Origin: Emiliania huxleyi CCMP1516
Lineage: Eukaryota > Haptophyta > Isochrysidales > Noelaerhabdaceae
Length of the DNA: 64,000 nt
Direction of reading: 5' to 3'
Assembly (NCBI RefSeq): GCF_000372725.1
Contig: NW_005200170.1
Location: 673,389-737,388 of the forward strand
Of this stretch, positions 31,735-43,593 are shown one piece after another (within the stretch, counting starts at the first letter, position 1; every line of letters starts with the position of its first letter). Position numbers and translations under genes: made by a program. The notes beneath the pieces are model-generated. The model was not told where the DNA came from. It did not search any database and saw only the letters and a program-made list of their open reading frames with translations.

Positions 31735-34328
31735 TCACTTGGCGACAGTGATCGTAGACTTAGCTCCTTTAGCCTCCCTCGCCGACTGCTCAGAGCCGAC
31801 GTGGCCGTCGTCGTCGAGATCGAGCCCTGTCAGCTTCTCGGTCAGGTTGAGCGCGTCGCTGAGGATCCCGCCGACTCCTCCTCCGCCTGAGCCGCACGCC
31901 GCGTCGATCCTTTCGAGGATCAGGCGGTACGACACGTCGGCATGCGGGCCGCCGTGCAGCGGGGTCGCGATCGGGCGGTAGATGCCCGCCTCACGCAGCG
32001 CGGCGGGCGTCGCCGCGATGATGTCGTCGAAGGTGGCGGCGCCCGCATCGCCGTCGCGCCGCTCGTGGACCAACACGAACGGCCGGTCGCCCTCCAACGC
32101 CTCATGCACCTACTCACAGCAGCGGCGTGAGGAGACGCCGTTCGCAGCAGCGGCCAGTCTCGCCCTCCCAACCGCCTCACCTCGCGGCCGAGCGCCTCCG
32201 CCCGCTCCCCCGCCGCAAAGGTGGCGCCGTTCAGGTACAGCAGAAAGGCGCACGCCGCACGCGCCTGGGCCGGGTCGTCCGTGCTGCGCAGCTGCTGGCC
32301 ACTGGCCTCGGCGATCCCAGCCGCCACCGCAGCCGCGCCGGCGTTGTCCCGCGAGAAGTAGACGTGAAGGCTCCTCTTGGTCGCGAGCGGCGGCGGCGGC
32401 GAGCGGAGGAGGTCGCCCGGGAGGAAGATGGGCTGGTCTGCGCCGGCCGCCTTCCACGCGCGAAGCAGCTCGACGATCAGCAGCTTCATCGAGCACATCT
32501 GGAAGGGGCGCAGCCGGTGCCACGTCACCAGCGGCGCCGCGAAGACATGCTCGCGCAGCTCGTCGGGGCACTCGGCACGGTGGACGTCGAGCGGCACTCC
32601 GCCGTGCGACGGGTCCGTCTCCAGCAGCAGAATCAGCGGCCTCTTCCGCTCCACCTATCCACAGCCCTCTGTTCTCGGCGCTCCGCGCTCTTCTCAGCGC
32701 GAGCGGCCTCTCTGCTGAACCGCGGCGCGCAGCTCGCGCAAGCAGTTGTGGGAACGCATGTAGTCGGAGGCGGGTGCGCCTGTTCACAGCTAGAGGTGTG
32801 AAGAGACGCTGTTCACGGGAGGGAGCGCATGTAGTCGGAGGCGGGTGCGCCGTCGGCGACGGCGGTCGAGCCCGTCAGCAGCACGATCACGGCCTCCGAG
32901 TTGCCAATGTGCTCCTCCAGCCGCGCGGTGTCGTCCAAGTTGTCGACATCAAGGAAGGGCGAGATGTTTTGCACGTACCTGCAGATTTGGGGAGATATGG
33001 GAAAAATATGGGGAGACCACAATGTTTTGCACGTACCTGGCCGCAATACGCAGCCGTCATGGCGGTGCCGTGGACGTGTCGAGAGGGGGGGGAGAGGGGG
33101 GGGGCTGGTCCAGGAAGGGTCCTGCTGGGGAGATCACCTCGCACCCAACGCGGAGGCTTGCTCGAGATATGGGGGAGATATGGGGCGATATGGGGAGATC
33201 ACCGCACCCGACGCGGAGGCTCGCCAGGCACGTCCGAGCTCCGGCGCGCTCCTCGCACTCGTCCCGGCAGCTGCAGCTCTTGCCTTGCTCGCAGCCAGTG
33301 TCGCAGTCCTCGGCGGCCTTGAGCACTGCCTCGAAGCCGCGCCTGTACGACGATGCCTCGGCTGTCTCTCGGCTGCATCTCGGCTAAATACCGACTGAAA
33401 CCGACGAACCTCGGCTGCATCTCGGCTCTATCTCGGCTGCATCTCACCTGAATCTCGGCTGTACCTCAGGTGTATCTCGGCGCCTCGCGGCTGCATCTCG
33501 GCTGTATGCCGACGGACACCGACTGAGACTCGGCTGCATCTCGGCTCTATCTCCGGCCAGAGCCGCGCCTCGCCCAGTTCTCGCTGCCAGAGAGCAGCCC
33601 AAACACGAGCGGCTGCAGGCCGTCCTCCTGCGCGAGATATGGGGAGATATGGGGAGATATGGGGAGATATGGGGAGATATGGGGATATCGTCCTCCTGCG
33701 CGAGCGCGGCGGCTGAAGAGTAGACGGAATGGTCGGACGCCGCCGGCGCGACCATCACAGTGCCGTCCGCCACGGCCTGCTTGCTCGCGTACGACGTCAG
33801 CCCCGAGCCATACGGGCCTAGCAGGAAGTCGGCCGACGCAAAGCCGCCCGCCTCCGAGTGGATGAGGCGTGAAGTGGCGTTGGTGACTTGCAGCTGGCTG
33901 CTGCCGTCTCCGAGGAAGACACACTTGACGCCGGCAACTTGAGTGGCGTTGATCCGGATTCCGCCGCGCCCCACCAGCATTCGTGCGAAGAGGTCGCAGT
34001 TCCGCCGCACTTGCATCGAGATGGAAGAGAACTGGTCGTCAGGTTGCAGCGACGCGGGAGCGCCGACGATGATGACGCCGGCGTCAGTCTCAGATTTGCA
34101 AAGCTGATCCACGTCCGTCTCATACGCCAGGTGCGGAGTGCCCGCTGGCAGCGCCGGCACAGGCGACGTGAGTTTTTGCCAGCAAAAGTTTGCGTCGCAC
34201 CGCTGCTGTGAGAGGCCGAGATCGTTCCTCGTCACCGAGATGAACGGCACGTCCTCCTTCCGCACGCAGTCCTCCAGATCCGTTTTTGTCAGATCCGTGA
34301 CTGCAGCCAGGAGGATCGAAAGCGCCAT
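31735..34328 (-). CDS. Periplasmic-binding-protein-like receptor with TIR and TIR-like domains (possibly damaged)
   Basis: ATG at 34326-34328 opens a leader (MALSILLAAVTDL) and a type I periplasmic-binding/ANF-receptor fold (RLIHSEAGGFASADFLLGPY, GSGLTSYASKQAVADGTVMV). Exons deduced: 34328-33696, 33627-33569, 33342 to about 33205, 32978-32851, 32779-32724, 32654-32181 and 32109-31735. The third encodes CDTGCEQGKSCSCRDECEER. The TIR part reads ISPFLDVDNLDDTARLEEHI, AVIVLLTGS, DYMRSHNCLRELRAVERKRP (Glu conserved), LILLLETDPSHGG, then a second TIR-like domain (RSLHVYFSRDN, FLLYLNGATFAAG, RPFVLVHERRDG). It parallels the C-terminus of the neighbouring CUB-TIR gene, so the pair are related signalling genes on the same strand. 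The first TIR strand and any membrane segment were not found between 33200 and 32980, and the frame entering 33037 meets a stop. Part of this gene may therefore be lost or unrecognised. Almost every intron starts with a copy of the following exon. Confidence 0.6.
33343..33568 (-). repeat. GCCGAGATGCA-type minisatellite filling an intron
   Basis: On the minus strand the units GCCGAGATGCA and GCCGAGATAGA recur about 10 times with variants. The GC-AG intron begins GCGCGGCTCTGG and the next exon begins GCGCGGCTTCGAGG, so the exon start is duplicated at the donor. Confidence 0.7.
33621..33704 (-). repeat. ATATCTCCCC array with exact 16-bp duplication, inside the receptor exon
   Basis: cgtcctcctgcgcgag occurs at 33621-33636 and 33689-33704, flanking 52 bp of ATATCTCCCC units (coding-strand orientation). 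The offset of 68 bp breaks the frame, so the array must be spliced out or the gene is broken. The same-frame junction implies a GA-AG or otherwise unusual intron. Confidence 0.8.
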
Positions 34329-36405
34329 CCACGGTCGAAGCTTAGAGTCTTTGATCCGCCGTGCGATGCGAATTCAGTCCCAGCAAGCGAGTCGCCAAAG
34401 CAGGCGTTTAGGGAGGGGTGTACCTTCTGTGCAACGATTTTCGAGGTAAGAACACCCCCTAGACGCGACGCCCCCCGAACCCCAGGGACGCCCAAAACCG
34501 CCCACAGCAGCCCCACAACCCTTAAACAGTACTCGGCACAACCACTCAAAGTTGGCCTCCCCCGGAGGTGTTTCACATTAGGGGCACCCTCCGGCAGGCC
34601 GCCCTGAGCCCCCTAGGCGGGCCGCCGCTGCTCTAGCGCGCAGCGACCCGATGGGCAAGGGGCCCCTACCCACCACAGACACCCTCACGCCCTCTCCCCC
34701 GGCCCGCCGCGGCACCGAGGGCGATTCTGCGCGAGGGATCGCTTCTGCGGAGCCGCAGCGGCCGGCGGCGGCGCCGCCAGCGCGGCCCGCGCGGCCGGTG
34801 GCGCCGGTAGCGCGAGCAACGGCATCGGCGATGGCGCGGCGGTCGGCGAAGGCGCGTTGGGCAGTGCGAGAAGTGGCTGCCGCCCTCCCGACGGCGGCGG
34901 CAGTCACTTCTCGCGACGAGCGTGCCCGGCTTCTTTAGCAGCAGCGCGTCTAGTTTTTTGTGAGTGCGTTTTTCGCGCCCTTGGCGGCGCCGCCGAGCAC
35001 GGCGATGGCGCCCTGGAGCTCGGGGTTACTCAGCCTTGCCTACGAGGGTGGGGACCAGGAGCGCCGAGCCAGTGGGAGGGCAGGCAGGTATGGCAAAACT
35101 GCGAGCTCCCGAGGACGTCTGGCGCCGAGTGCGTCTGGCACCGGGCACGGAAGCTCGCACTCGGCCGCACGCGATAGTGCTGCCGCGAGAACGCCAGCCA
35201 TGTACGATATGTCTCGTGTACACTCCTCCTGGGTCATGGTCGGTCATATGCAGGACGGCCAGAGTCGCCCACATCGCCTACGCGGTCCCGAGTGTGGTCA
35301 GACTGATACACCGCGACTCAACGGTTGAGTGCGGCCAGCGCACACAAAAGTCGTCGACTGCGGCCTGGCGCGGTGATCATAGGTGCTGGAGACCAGGCAG
35401 TATGGGCCTGCAACCTGGCCACGCATGAACTCGGTACCTACATTCGCAGAGGCCCGGCAAGGGTGGGATCTAGTAGAGTGATTGCGCGCTGAGACCGTAC
35501 TCCGTGGGTCGCTGGAATGACCTGTAGGGAAGTTCAGTGCCGCTGCTCGACTCTCCAGTGTCACAGCCGATGCCTGTGACCTGGCCACCGCCGCACGGTG
35601 CTTGAAATCGGCGCCTCCTCGGGTGTGCCCTCATAGACAGTCTTCGGCGGCGCGTAGTCGACGCGAGAGCTGCCCTACACAGACGTCTACTGTGAACCAC
35701 CGACGAATAGAGCACAGGTTTTTGGCCACGAGATCCGCCTTCGAGGTCGAGCCGAGGCTGCCGGCGTCGTCTCTGCTGCTCTGGGCATCACCTGCACAAG
35801 CCAAGCAGACTTTGTTGCAAAAGCGGAGGCGGGTCGACGCGCCGTGTGTTGGGTTCCCATCTCGGCGCGCGCGAGTCCAGGCCGAACCGACTAGCTGCCG
35901 CCGCAGCGAGTGCGGCTGGGCTGCAGGCAAACCTGTAGCAGGCGCTCGGCACGCTGTCCGGAGGCGCTGTGGCTCACAGGGCGAGCGCCTGTGGCTCGCG
36001 AAAAAAGTGGAGAAGAATTTACACAAAACATAGTGCGTAATGCAAATGCATAATACATAATTCATAGGAGTTATGTGACACTCGGTCGTAACGCGCATCC
36101 ATTCGCCTATGTATTATGTATCTGTGTTATGCATTCACGCGCCGCGACGCGCGAGGGTGGGAGAGGGCGACGTATTTTGCAAATACGTAAATGTACACGC
36201 CCTAGGGTTACGTTGATGATGGCGCAAAATCCCAGCAGATTGACGAGGGCGCAAAATCCCTTATACTAACTCTCCGAAAAGAAATCGCAGCACACCCGGC
36301 GGATTTCAAACGTGGTCTGTGGCCTGTTGTTCCCGGGTTGTGGAGTGGCCGAGGCCAGCTGGCCGAGGCTGAAGCCCCAAATACCGAGCGTCTCACCGTG
36401 TGACG
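34329..36405. other. Two-kilobase region without a recognised gene
   Basis: 34590-34940 is GC-rich and low-complexity. 34960-36000 has only short open frames with no family signal. 36047-36138 holds an AT-rich inverted repeat. GC content falls towards 36.0-36.2 kb. Confidence 0.4.
36047..36138. repeat. AT-rich inverted repeat
   Basis: AATGCATAATACATAATTCA at the left and CCTATGTATTATGTATCTGT, then GTTATGCATT, at the right pair with each other as two arms of about 25 bp around a 30-bp centre. It could be a small foldback element or a structured terminator-like region. The low GC stands out from its surroundings. Confidence 0.55.
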
Positions 36406-36788
36406 ATGTCGTGCCCCGAGTTTGAAGCGATGGGGAAGGTACGCACCACCTCCCGCCGTGCCCACGCACCTTTGATCCGATTCTTGCCCTTTGCCTCACC
36501 TCGCAGTACGCTGGCAAGTGGGTCGATGAGGGCAACGGAGATTGCGGGTACACCATGACCGAGAACTGCCTTTGCTACACGTGCATCTGCTTCACCTACA
36601 AGGGCTGCCCGTACTCCGGGTCGAATGCCTGGAGCTGCGGCACGGGGTGCATCATGGGCCCTTGCATCGGGCTGACGTACAAGGACGAGACGATGACGCT
36701 CCGCTGGCTGTGCTGCCCCGCGGACACGTACAAACGCGCCAGTCCCAGCTACGGCGGTCCCCCGCCTGCCGGCGAGATGGCTCGGTGA
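36406..36788 (+). CDS. Small cysteine-rich protein (about 104 residues)
   Basis: Exons 36406-36438 and 36507-36788 (68-bp GT-AG intron, phase 0). It starts MSCPEFEAMGK and continues YAGKWVDEGNGDCGYTMTEN, CLCYTCICFTYKGCPYSG, NAWSCGTGCIMGPCIGLTY and WLCCPADTYKRA. There are about 15 cysteines, several adjacent or two apart, with no signal peptide. It could be a metal- or disulfide-rich domain; the Cys spacing resembles small PLAC8-like proteins, but I cannot assign it. The final 20 residues are Pro/Gly/Ser-rich. Confidence 0.6.
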
Positions 36789-37363
36789 CTCTGCGGGCCA
36801 CGTCGAGACGTGCAGTACAGTCGAGCGGTACAGCAGCCGCGACACCGTAGTACGCTCGGCGGTGTAGAGAGGCGCCTCTGGTAAGAGGGGGTGGTACGGC
36901 TTTACGGACACCACTGTAACGGCCGTTCCGGGCGTTTGAACGCGACCTTCGGGGGCAAAGGCATGGGCTCTATGGCTCAGACTGGACTCCTCTTGGTCCC
37001 TTCTGATGCCCTAGGCCACACCTGGGCCTTACCTGGGGCTCTAGGGGCCGGGCAGGGTTTGCCCTCCGAAACTGGCATGGGGAACCTTAATGGCTTCATT
37101 CGACATTGTGCTTACCTGAGCACGCAACCTCCGCATCCCAATCTGCCTGCCCCGCCATCCTCGCCCTCCCTCCCTCCCTCCCTGCTGCCTAGCCCCCCGA
37201 CCGAGAGCGAGACCCCCCCCCCCCCCTCCATCCAAACAAACCCCTTCCTTCTCCCTTCTCATTCTTTCTCCAGCTAACCCTCTCGACCACGCCCCCTAAA
37301 GCAACTCGCTCCATAAGTAAGTGTAAGTCCTCAAACCTTCCCCCACACACACGCCTCGCAACT
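36789..37363. other. Gene-free stretch with a pyrimidine tract
   Basis: 37130-37270 is a C/T-rich low-complexity tract (CCCTCCCTCCC, CCCCCCCCC). The remainder holds no supported gene. Confidence 0.4.
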
Positions 37364-40160
37364 CTACATCGTGAGTTGCCACAGACTGCTCGTCCTGGAC
37401 CTAGTTTTCCACCGCGCGCGCGCGCGCCGCGCGGCTTGAAGCCGGCGCATGAGAGTGGACGCCGGAATCCCGCTCCTCGCAACAAGCGCGTTCTTGGCGT
37501 TGATGCAGGCCGCATCAGCTTGCATCGCCTCGTACTCGCGCAGCAGCGCCTCGTTGGCCGTCACGGGTGCCGCTGCAAGCTGGTGCAAGCCGTGGTCCGC
37601 GTCAACGACCGTGGCAGTCGCCGCCGCCTCACCGTCGGGGCTCTCGGCCTCGCCGCTCGCCACACCCAGGACCCCCTCCGACCCCTCCACTGCTGGAGCC
37701 ACCGCCGGTGCCGGTGCCGGTGCCGGTGCCGGTGCCGGTGCCGCCACCGCCGTCTCCGTGTCCATGTCCGCGCCCACGTCAACAGTCGCCATCGGTGCAC
37801 GGCGACCAACCTCAACCTCAACCTCAACCTCCACCTCAACCGCACTGGGACCGGGACCGGGACTCTTGCCTGCCTCGCTGATCGCCGCTGCAAGCTGATG
37901 CAAGCCGTTAGCGCTGTCCGCCTCAACGGCCATGGCAGTCGCCGCCGCCTCAACACCGTCGGGGCTCGCCAAACCGGAACCCTCGGCGCTGGAAGTTGCG
38001 GGGTCGGTGGATGTGACAGCATGCCGCGCTCCCTCGTCCGGCTCGATGCCGAGGTACTCGCAGCGACGCACACGCCGTGCACGCAACCTCGCCTCACGCT
38101 CCGCTCCACTCTCCGTTGCCATCGGAGCCCTTTCGAGTGCGGCCGTTGTTGCTGTCCGCTTGCGCGCCGCGTTGCACTCGGCGCGTGCTGCGTCGCGCTC
38201 GTCGAGCTCGTTGCAGCGCTCGAGCAAATACCCCACGGCATCGCCCTCCGACATTTGCGGATACGTCTCGAAGTGCGTCTGCCTCAGCAGCGTCGCCTCG
38301 TCCGCGTCCTGCAACATGGCCTGTCCAGCGTCGAAGACGTTCTGCCGGTGAACGACCACGGCGCGGTGCCCGAGCTTGTTCATAAGCCAGCCCACGCCTC
38401 TCCGCCGTCGCGATCGCCCTCGCCGCAGCCGCCTTGCGCAGCTCCGCGCGCGCCGCCTTGAAAGCCGCCGCCGGCGGGCGCCGTCGTGACCGCAGCGTGG
38501 CAGTCGCGCGCTCGATGCGACCCGCAGCCGCCGCCAACGCCGCCGCGTTCGCCACGTACTCCTCGTCCTCGAGCACCATTGTCCGCCACGCATCGCTGTC
38601 TTTCGGCACGTCCGACGGCCGCTGAACCTCGAAGATCGCCGGCACGCGAGTCTCCGCCAGCGAGTCCCCCGGCTCGATGTCCTCCGGCGGGCGGTCCATC
38701 TCGGCCGCGCCAACCTCCAAGCTGCCGTTGTCCGCGTCGTACGTCGACTGCACAGTGCTGCCCGTGGCCTTGTTGTGCTGCGCCTGCCGCGTGCCGAGGT
38801 AGATGCCGAAGCTCTTCACCACCATCGCGATGCTATACCGACGGAGCGACCACAGTCCAAACGCATTCGGCTTGTAGCCTAGCCTCAGGCCGGCGCGCTG
38901 CACAGCATCGAATACACGTGCTGCGCGAGCAGCGCCTCCTTCAGCCGCACGCGCCCGCCGCTCCCAACCTCCGGCAGCGATGGGTCGTCGAGCACACCGG
39001 CGTTGTACCGCCACGCGTCCTTCTCGCACGCGTCGTGCATCTCCTTCCAGCTCTTGTACACCGTATCGCGCAGCCGCACGTAGCCGTGCGACTCGAGCCT
39101 CGCCTCGAGCGCCGCCAGCTGCCTCTCCGTCAGCCCCGCGCGGCACGCCCGGTACCGACCGAATCGCATCTGCATTGCCTTGAGCACCGTGGTCGTGCGC
39201 CGCACTGGCGACACCGCGTTGGCCGTCACCGCCGAGCGGAAGAGGTAGACCGAGAAGTACTCCTTCTTCACTCGTCGCCAGTTGAGCTGCATCTGTGACG
39301 TCGCCTCGCCAGCGCACACGCCCGTGGCCTTTGTCAACACGAGCTTGCGCACCTTGTGCACCTGAGAGCGCGACGGCACGCGTCGTTAGAGCGGCTCACA
39401 AACACCACGCATCCCGTCGCTGCGTCGCGCGCTCACCACATCACGCACGCGCAGCGGGTTCTCCTTCTTCCATCGCACGGTGCGCTCATCGTGCCGCGTC
39501 TTCGCCATCATGCCGATGCGTGCCGCCGAGCTCTGCATGATGGCCAACGCCGAATGCGTAATGAGGTCCTCGTGCACGCTCTCGATGCTCTCCTGCTCGC
39601 CGATGAAGAGGTCCTGCAGCTGGAAGATTTCCGTGCGGTACACGTGCTGCCGCTTGTACACCTCCTCGGTCTGCGCCACAAGCTGCTCTGCGCGCTCCTC
39701 GTCCTCCATGGTCGCAGCTGGCGCGGACGCGGACGCGTACATGGCTTTGTACGCCCGGAAGATCGTCGACCAGTACTCACGCCGCGCTGCCACGCTCAGC
39801 TCGCCGAACGCGGGGTACTTTGTCTGCCAAAGGTTGTTGGCCATCTCAGCGACGTAGTTGCGAACCGCATTTTTCTGCACGCCCTTGCGCCGCACCCCGC
39901 GCTGCGCGAGACACATGCGCTGCCGCTCGCGACATCTTCGACATGTACTTGACCACCTGCACCTCGCTCGGATACCCGTCAATCACCTCGCCGCCCAGCT
40001 CGACGAACCTATCCCACGACCGCTCAGCCGTCTCGAGGTGCTCAAGCGTCGCCTGCACGAGGCCATTGCCTTGCTGCATCGCTCGCGCTACCTCCTCCTC
40101 GACAGCCTTATCCTCGCTCGAAGCTTCCGCTACCTTTGCACGGGCAATCTGCACGGCTTG
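37364..40160 (-). mobile_element. Possible tyrosine-recombinase (Crypton-like) DNA element or lineage-specific gene
   Basis: Four consecutive minus-strand open stretches are coding-like: about 40154-39846 (helical), 39982-39386 (NYVAEMANNLWQTKYPAFGE, EEVYKRQHVYRTEIFQLQDL), 39379-38885 (RKLVLTKATGVCAGEATSQM, GLTERQLAALEARLESHGYV) and 38900-37364. The last contains FGLWSLRRYSIAMVVKSFGI and RQAQHNKATGSTVQSTYD. This resembles the 'LRR..A..L..G' and 'H..T..Y' end of tyrosine recombinases, hence the Crypton suggestion. It then runs into LGHRAVVVHRQNVFDAGQAM and a tail with EVEVEVEV and APAPAP repeats (37713-37830). No terminal repeats were identified and the catalytic set is not fully matched, so an ordinary spliced gene of unknown function is an equal alternative. 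Confidence 0.35.
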
Positions 40161-41096
40161 CCCTTAGGTGCAATACATGGTGCTACATGCCACTCTGTCG
40201 CAAACGCCCCGCACGGTTGGCGAGAGGCCGGCAAGCAGAGCGAGAGCGGTCCGCATCGTAGAGAGCGGTCAGGGGAGTGCCGAGGGCGATGTGGGGATCC
40301 CCGACGGCGACGCCGAGAGATGCCGACGACGTCCATCCAAGCTCACCCAGTGAGATGCTCCAAGTAAAGCATTGTGGACGGATTTGCTGTGGCGCATCAC
40401 TACTTTATCTGGGCTTCACTTCCTAGCATCCGTGAGGATACATTGGAGCGTACTAGGGTCCGTCTGGAGTCGTCGCGTGCCTCCACAAGGAAGAGCTACG
40501 CAGTACCTGACATCCCCTTGCTGGGGTCCTGCCACTAAAGGCGGTGGGTTGGGACTCGATCAGCTTGGACGACCACGGGCACGGAGGCAAGCCTCAACGC
40601 CCCGTGGCCTGGCCGCGTCGCCGAAAGGGATCGCACCACAGACCAGAGAGAGGGAGGAGCTAACCATGCGGAGAGCCCTCAGAACGACCCCCCTCATTCC
40701 AGGAGAGGGTGGGTGGGGAAAGCGAAGAACCGGCGCAGCCAGAGTGCTGGCGCGGTCGCAGAGCCTGGCGCGGCCACAGAGCTGGCACGGCGCCGGGCCA
40801 GGAAGAGCAGCGAGAGAGCTGCAGGAGCAGCACGCAAAGAGCGCGGCCACGAGGCACGCGGAACGTGCTTGGACGTACGTCGCGTCCTGAGTGTTCACGG
40901 AGAAAAATCCGTGAAGACTGGCAGGAGGGATGAAGACCCTTCATATGAGAAGACGCTCCTCAGTGAGTACCTGCGATAAAGTAGTAGCCTCACACGAGTT
41001 GGGGCCCCTACCCCAATCGTTGACGGCGAATAGTTCGACCGCACGCTCCTCTGCTACTATCGCGCCTCCTCTGCCTGCTCCCACGACATCGCCAGC
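40161..41096. other. Gene-free region
   Basis: No recognisable gene, repeat or RNA. Open frames at 40370-40980 lack family signal. AGTGTTCACGGAGAAAAATC near 40890 is ordinary-looking AT-richer sequence. Confidence 0.35.
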
Positions 41097-42755
41097 ATGC
41101 TGACAGTAGAAGCTCCGCAGCACGCCGGCACGGCGCGGACGGCAGCCTGCCTCTCCACGCCTGCCCTGCTCGCCTTCGCCCTCTGCGCCGCCGGAGCCGG
41201 TGCCGTCGCCTGGCATCTCGTCGCCGCCGCGCCCGCCGCCGCCCGCCCTGGCATCCCGCTCTGCTCCAACTCGTGCTCCAAGCTTTTGGCGCACCTGAGC
41301 GCCATCGGAGTCACCGACTATACGGGCGAGGGAAGCACGCCGCCGCCCGCCCGGCTCCTCGACTCCCCACGGAGCTCCTCGCGCGCGCCCTTTCTCGCTG
41401 CGACCCCCTCGACATCGCTCGCGCCGCGGCCGTCTCGCTGCTGTTCTACGCCTCGCTCGCAGCGGAGGGCATCCGCTTGTGGGCGCAAGAGCGCGGCTTG
41501 GAGCTGCCGGCGCAGCCAGAGGGCGAGAGCTGCGCCGTGCGGTGGCTGTGCTTCGCTGCGCTGCTGCGCGAGGCCAACCCGCCGGCGAGGCTGGCGGCAG
41601 GCCACTTCCACAGCTTCTTCATCGACGGCGAGGGGCGGCTGTCCTCGTGCGGCAAGGAGTCGGGTCTGACGCCAGGGTTACTCGGCCACGGGGAGGGCGT
41701 GACGCGGCTCAACACGCCGACCCGCCTCCCGTCGGCGCTGGGTGGCGAGCGTGCCGTGAGTGTGTCGGCTATTGTGCAAAGCCTCGCCCTCACCACTGAC
41801 CGGAGCCGTCTGGAGCTGGGGCAATGGAAGGCTAGGCCAGTTGGGCCACGGCGACGAGCAGTCCCAGTGGCAGCCCAAGAAGGTCGAGGCCTTCGCTGGC
41901 CAGCACGTCGTCGCTGTGTCAGCTGGAGCATTCCACAGCCTCGCCATCACCGCAGACGACGCTGTTTGGAGCTGGGGCAACGGAGGCTGCGGCCAGATGG
42001 GCCACGGCGACGCGCAGGACCAGCTGCTGCCGAAGAAGATCGAGGCCTTCGCTGGGCAGCGCGTCGTCGCTGTATCGGCTGGAAGCGGCCACAGCATCGC
42101 TGTCACCGCTGACGGCGCTGTCTGGAGCTGGGGCGATGGATATGCTGGCAAGCTGGGCCACGGCGACCAGCAGAGCCAGCTGCTGCCGAAGAAGGTCGAG
42201 GCCTTGGCTGAGAAGCGCGTCGTCGCTGTGTCGGCTGGATTTGCGCACAGCCTCGCCATCACCACCGACGGCGCCGTCTGGGGTCGCAACTTTGAGTTTT
42301 GGCTCGAGGTGCTGCAAACGCCCGACATCGCGCTCAACGGCGGCCCTCTTTGGTACGCCTCACCCTCTCCCGCCCTGCTCTCCGCATCCGACCGGACCCT
42401 CACCCTCCCCACGCCCCAGGAGGAGCGTGCGGGCTACATGGAGGACACCTCGTGCGACGAGTCCGAGGACGAGGACGAGGACGAGGACGGCGAGGCGCCC
42501 GCACCCGCACCCGCACCCGCACCCGCACCTGCACCCGCGCAGCGTGCAGGGAAGCGTAAGGCTGCACCGCCTCGAGCACCGCCGACGCGCCCGCCAGACA
42601 GCAGTGATGACGATGGCCCATCATTGCATGCGCCAGCACCGGCGCGGGCAGGGCGGGGGGCCAAGCCGGCAGCCAAGGGGTCCGCACGGCGCAAGCCGCC
42701 AGCAGCCAAGCCAGCAGCCAAGCCAGTCATGTCGAAGCGTCAGCGACGGAAGTGA
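41097..42755 (+). CDS. F-box plus RCC1-repeat protein with basic tail (frame-shifted)
   Basis: Parts in order: Ala-rich start; F-box [20 protein letters not shown]; linker [23 protein letters not shown]1 repeats [38 protein letters not shown] and [19 protein letters not shown] with VVAVSAGxxHSxAIT between; an acidic block (DEDEDEDG); an AP repeat; and a Lys/Arg-rich tail ending MSKRQRRK. Probably a substrate-recognition F-box protein with an RCC1 propeller; the basic tail suggests a nuclear location. The frame changes around 41362 (before the F-box) and 41807 (inside the first RCC1 repeat), each by about one base with no intron space. Either a decayed gene or sequence indels. A closely related intact gene starts at 61176 and shares the [10 protein letters not shown] linker. 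Confidence 0.7.
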
Positions 42756-42787
42756 CCTGTACACACTGCATGAGTATGATGTATGAA

Positions 42788-42788
<1 letters not shown>

Positions 42789-42866
<78 letters not shown>
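42789..42866 (+). repeat. (GT)n microsatellite
   Basis: About 39 uninterrupted GT units just downstream of the F-box/RCC1 gene, likely in its 3' region. Confidence 0.9.
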
Positions 42867-42870
<4 letters not shown>

Positions 42871-42941
42871 ATTGTACGAGATTTGTACATTGCGCTCTTG
42901 TTTGGGGGCTCTTGGGCAGCAGCTCACAGCTTTTTGGGTTC

Positions 42942-43516
42942 TCGGGGTCCGTTGGCCTCTTTCGTAGGGAAGAATTTTGATACCCGTCAAGACGCCTGCT
43001 GGGGGCAGCTTTGCGATGAAGCCGTTTGTTCCCCCCAGCAAGGCACACACAAGACAGATAGGAGGCGAAAGGGGATGGTGGTGGGTTCGACGAGGAGAGA
43101 GGGAGCGCGCACAGACTGACGTCAGCTCTGCTCCTGAAGTACACCTCTGAAAGGCACCTTCAGAGGTGTAGTGCACCTCTGAGGCACCTCAGAGGAAACG
43201 CTGCACTTCTTTTATCGATCTCGTCGCCAGACTCCGATTTCTCTTTGTCGGGCCATGTGCCGCTCGCTCGTCCGCCCAAGTGACTCGGACGCGCGGTCGA
43301 GGGCACCCCACCGTTCCTGGGGCGCGCTGGCGCTCGCCCGCAATCGTCCCCCACCCATCCACCCTTTTGTCTTTGAGGCTGTCGCTCCGAGAAAACTTGT
43401 CTCGCAGCTGCGAGAAATTACCTTCTCGGGTCCGTTGGCCTCTTTCGTAGGGAAGAATTTTGATACCCGTCAAGACGCCTGCTGGGGGCAGCTTTGCGAT
43501 GAAGCCGTTTGTTCCC
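42942..43516. repeat. Two copies of a 92-bp dispersed repeat (family B)
   Basis: 42942-43035 and 43425-43516 are almost identical (TCCGTTGGCCTCTTTCGTAG, GGAAGAATTTTGATACCCGT, CAAGACGCCTGCTGGGGGCA). A third copy lies inverted at 55208-55308, just before the ankyrin gene. Between the two copies is non-coding sequence with GCACCTCTGA/TCAGAGGTGC short inverted repeats (43140-43195). Confidence 0.75.
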
Positions 43517-43593
43517 CACTTGTCAACAGCAGGCGCTGGCGCCAATAACGTATCGGCGTTCTCCCACGTGATGTTGACCGGGTGGGCGGGTGG

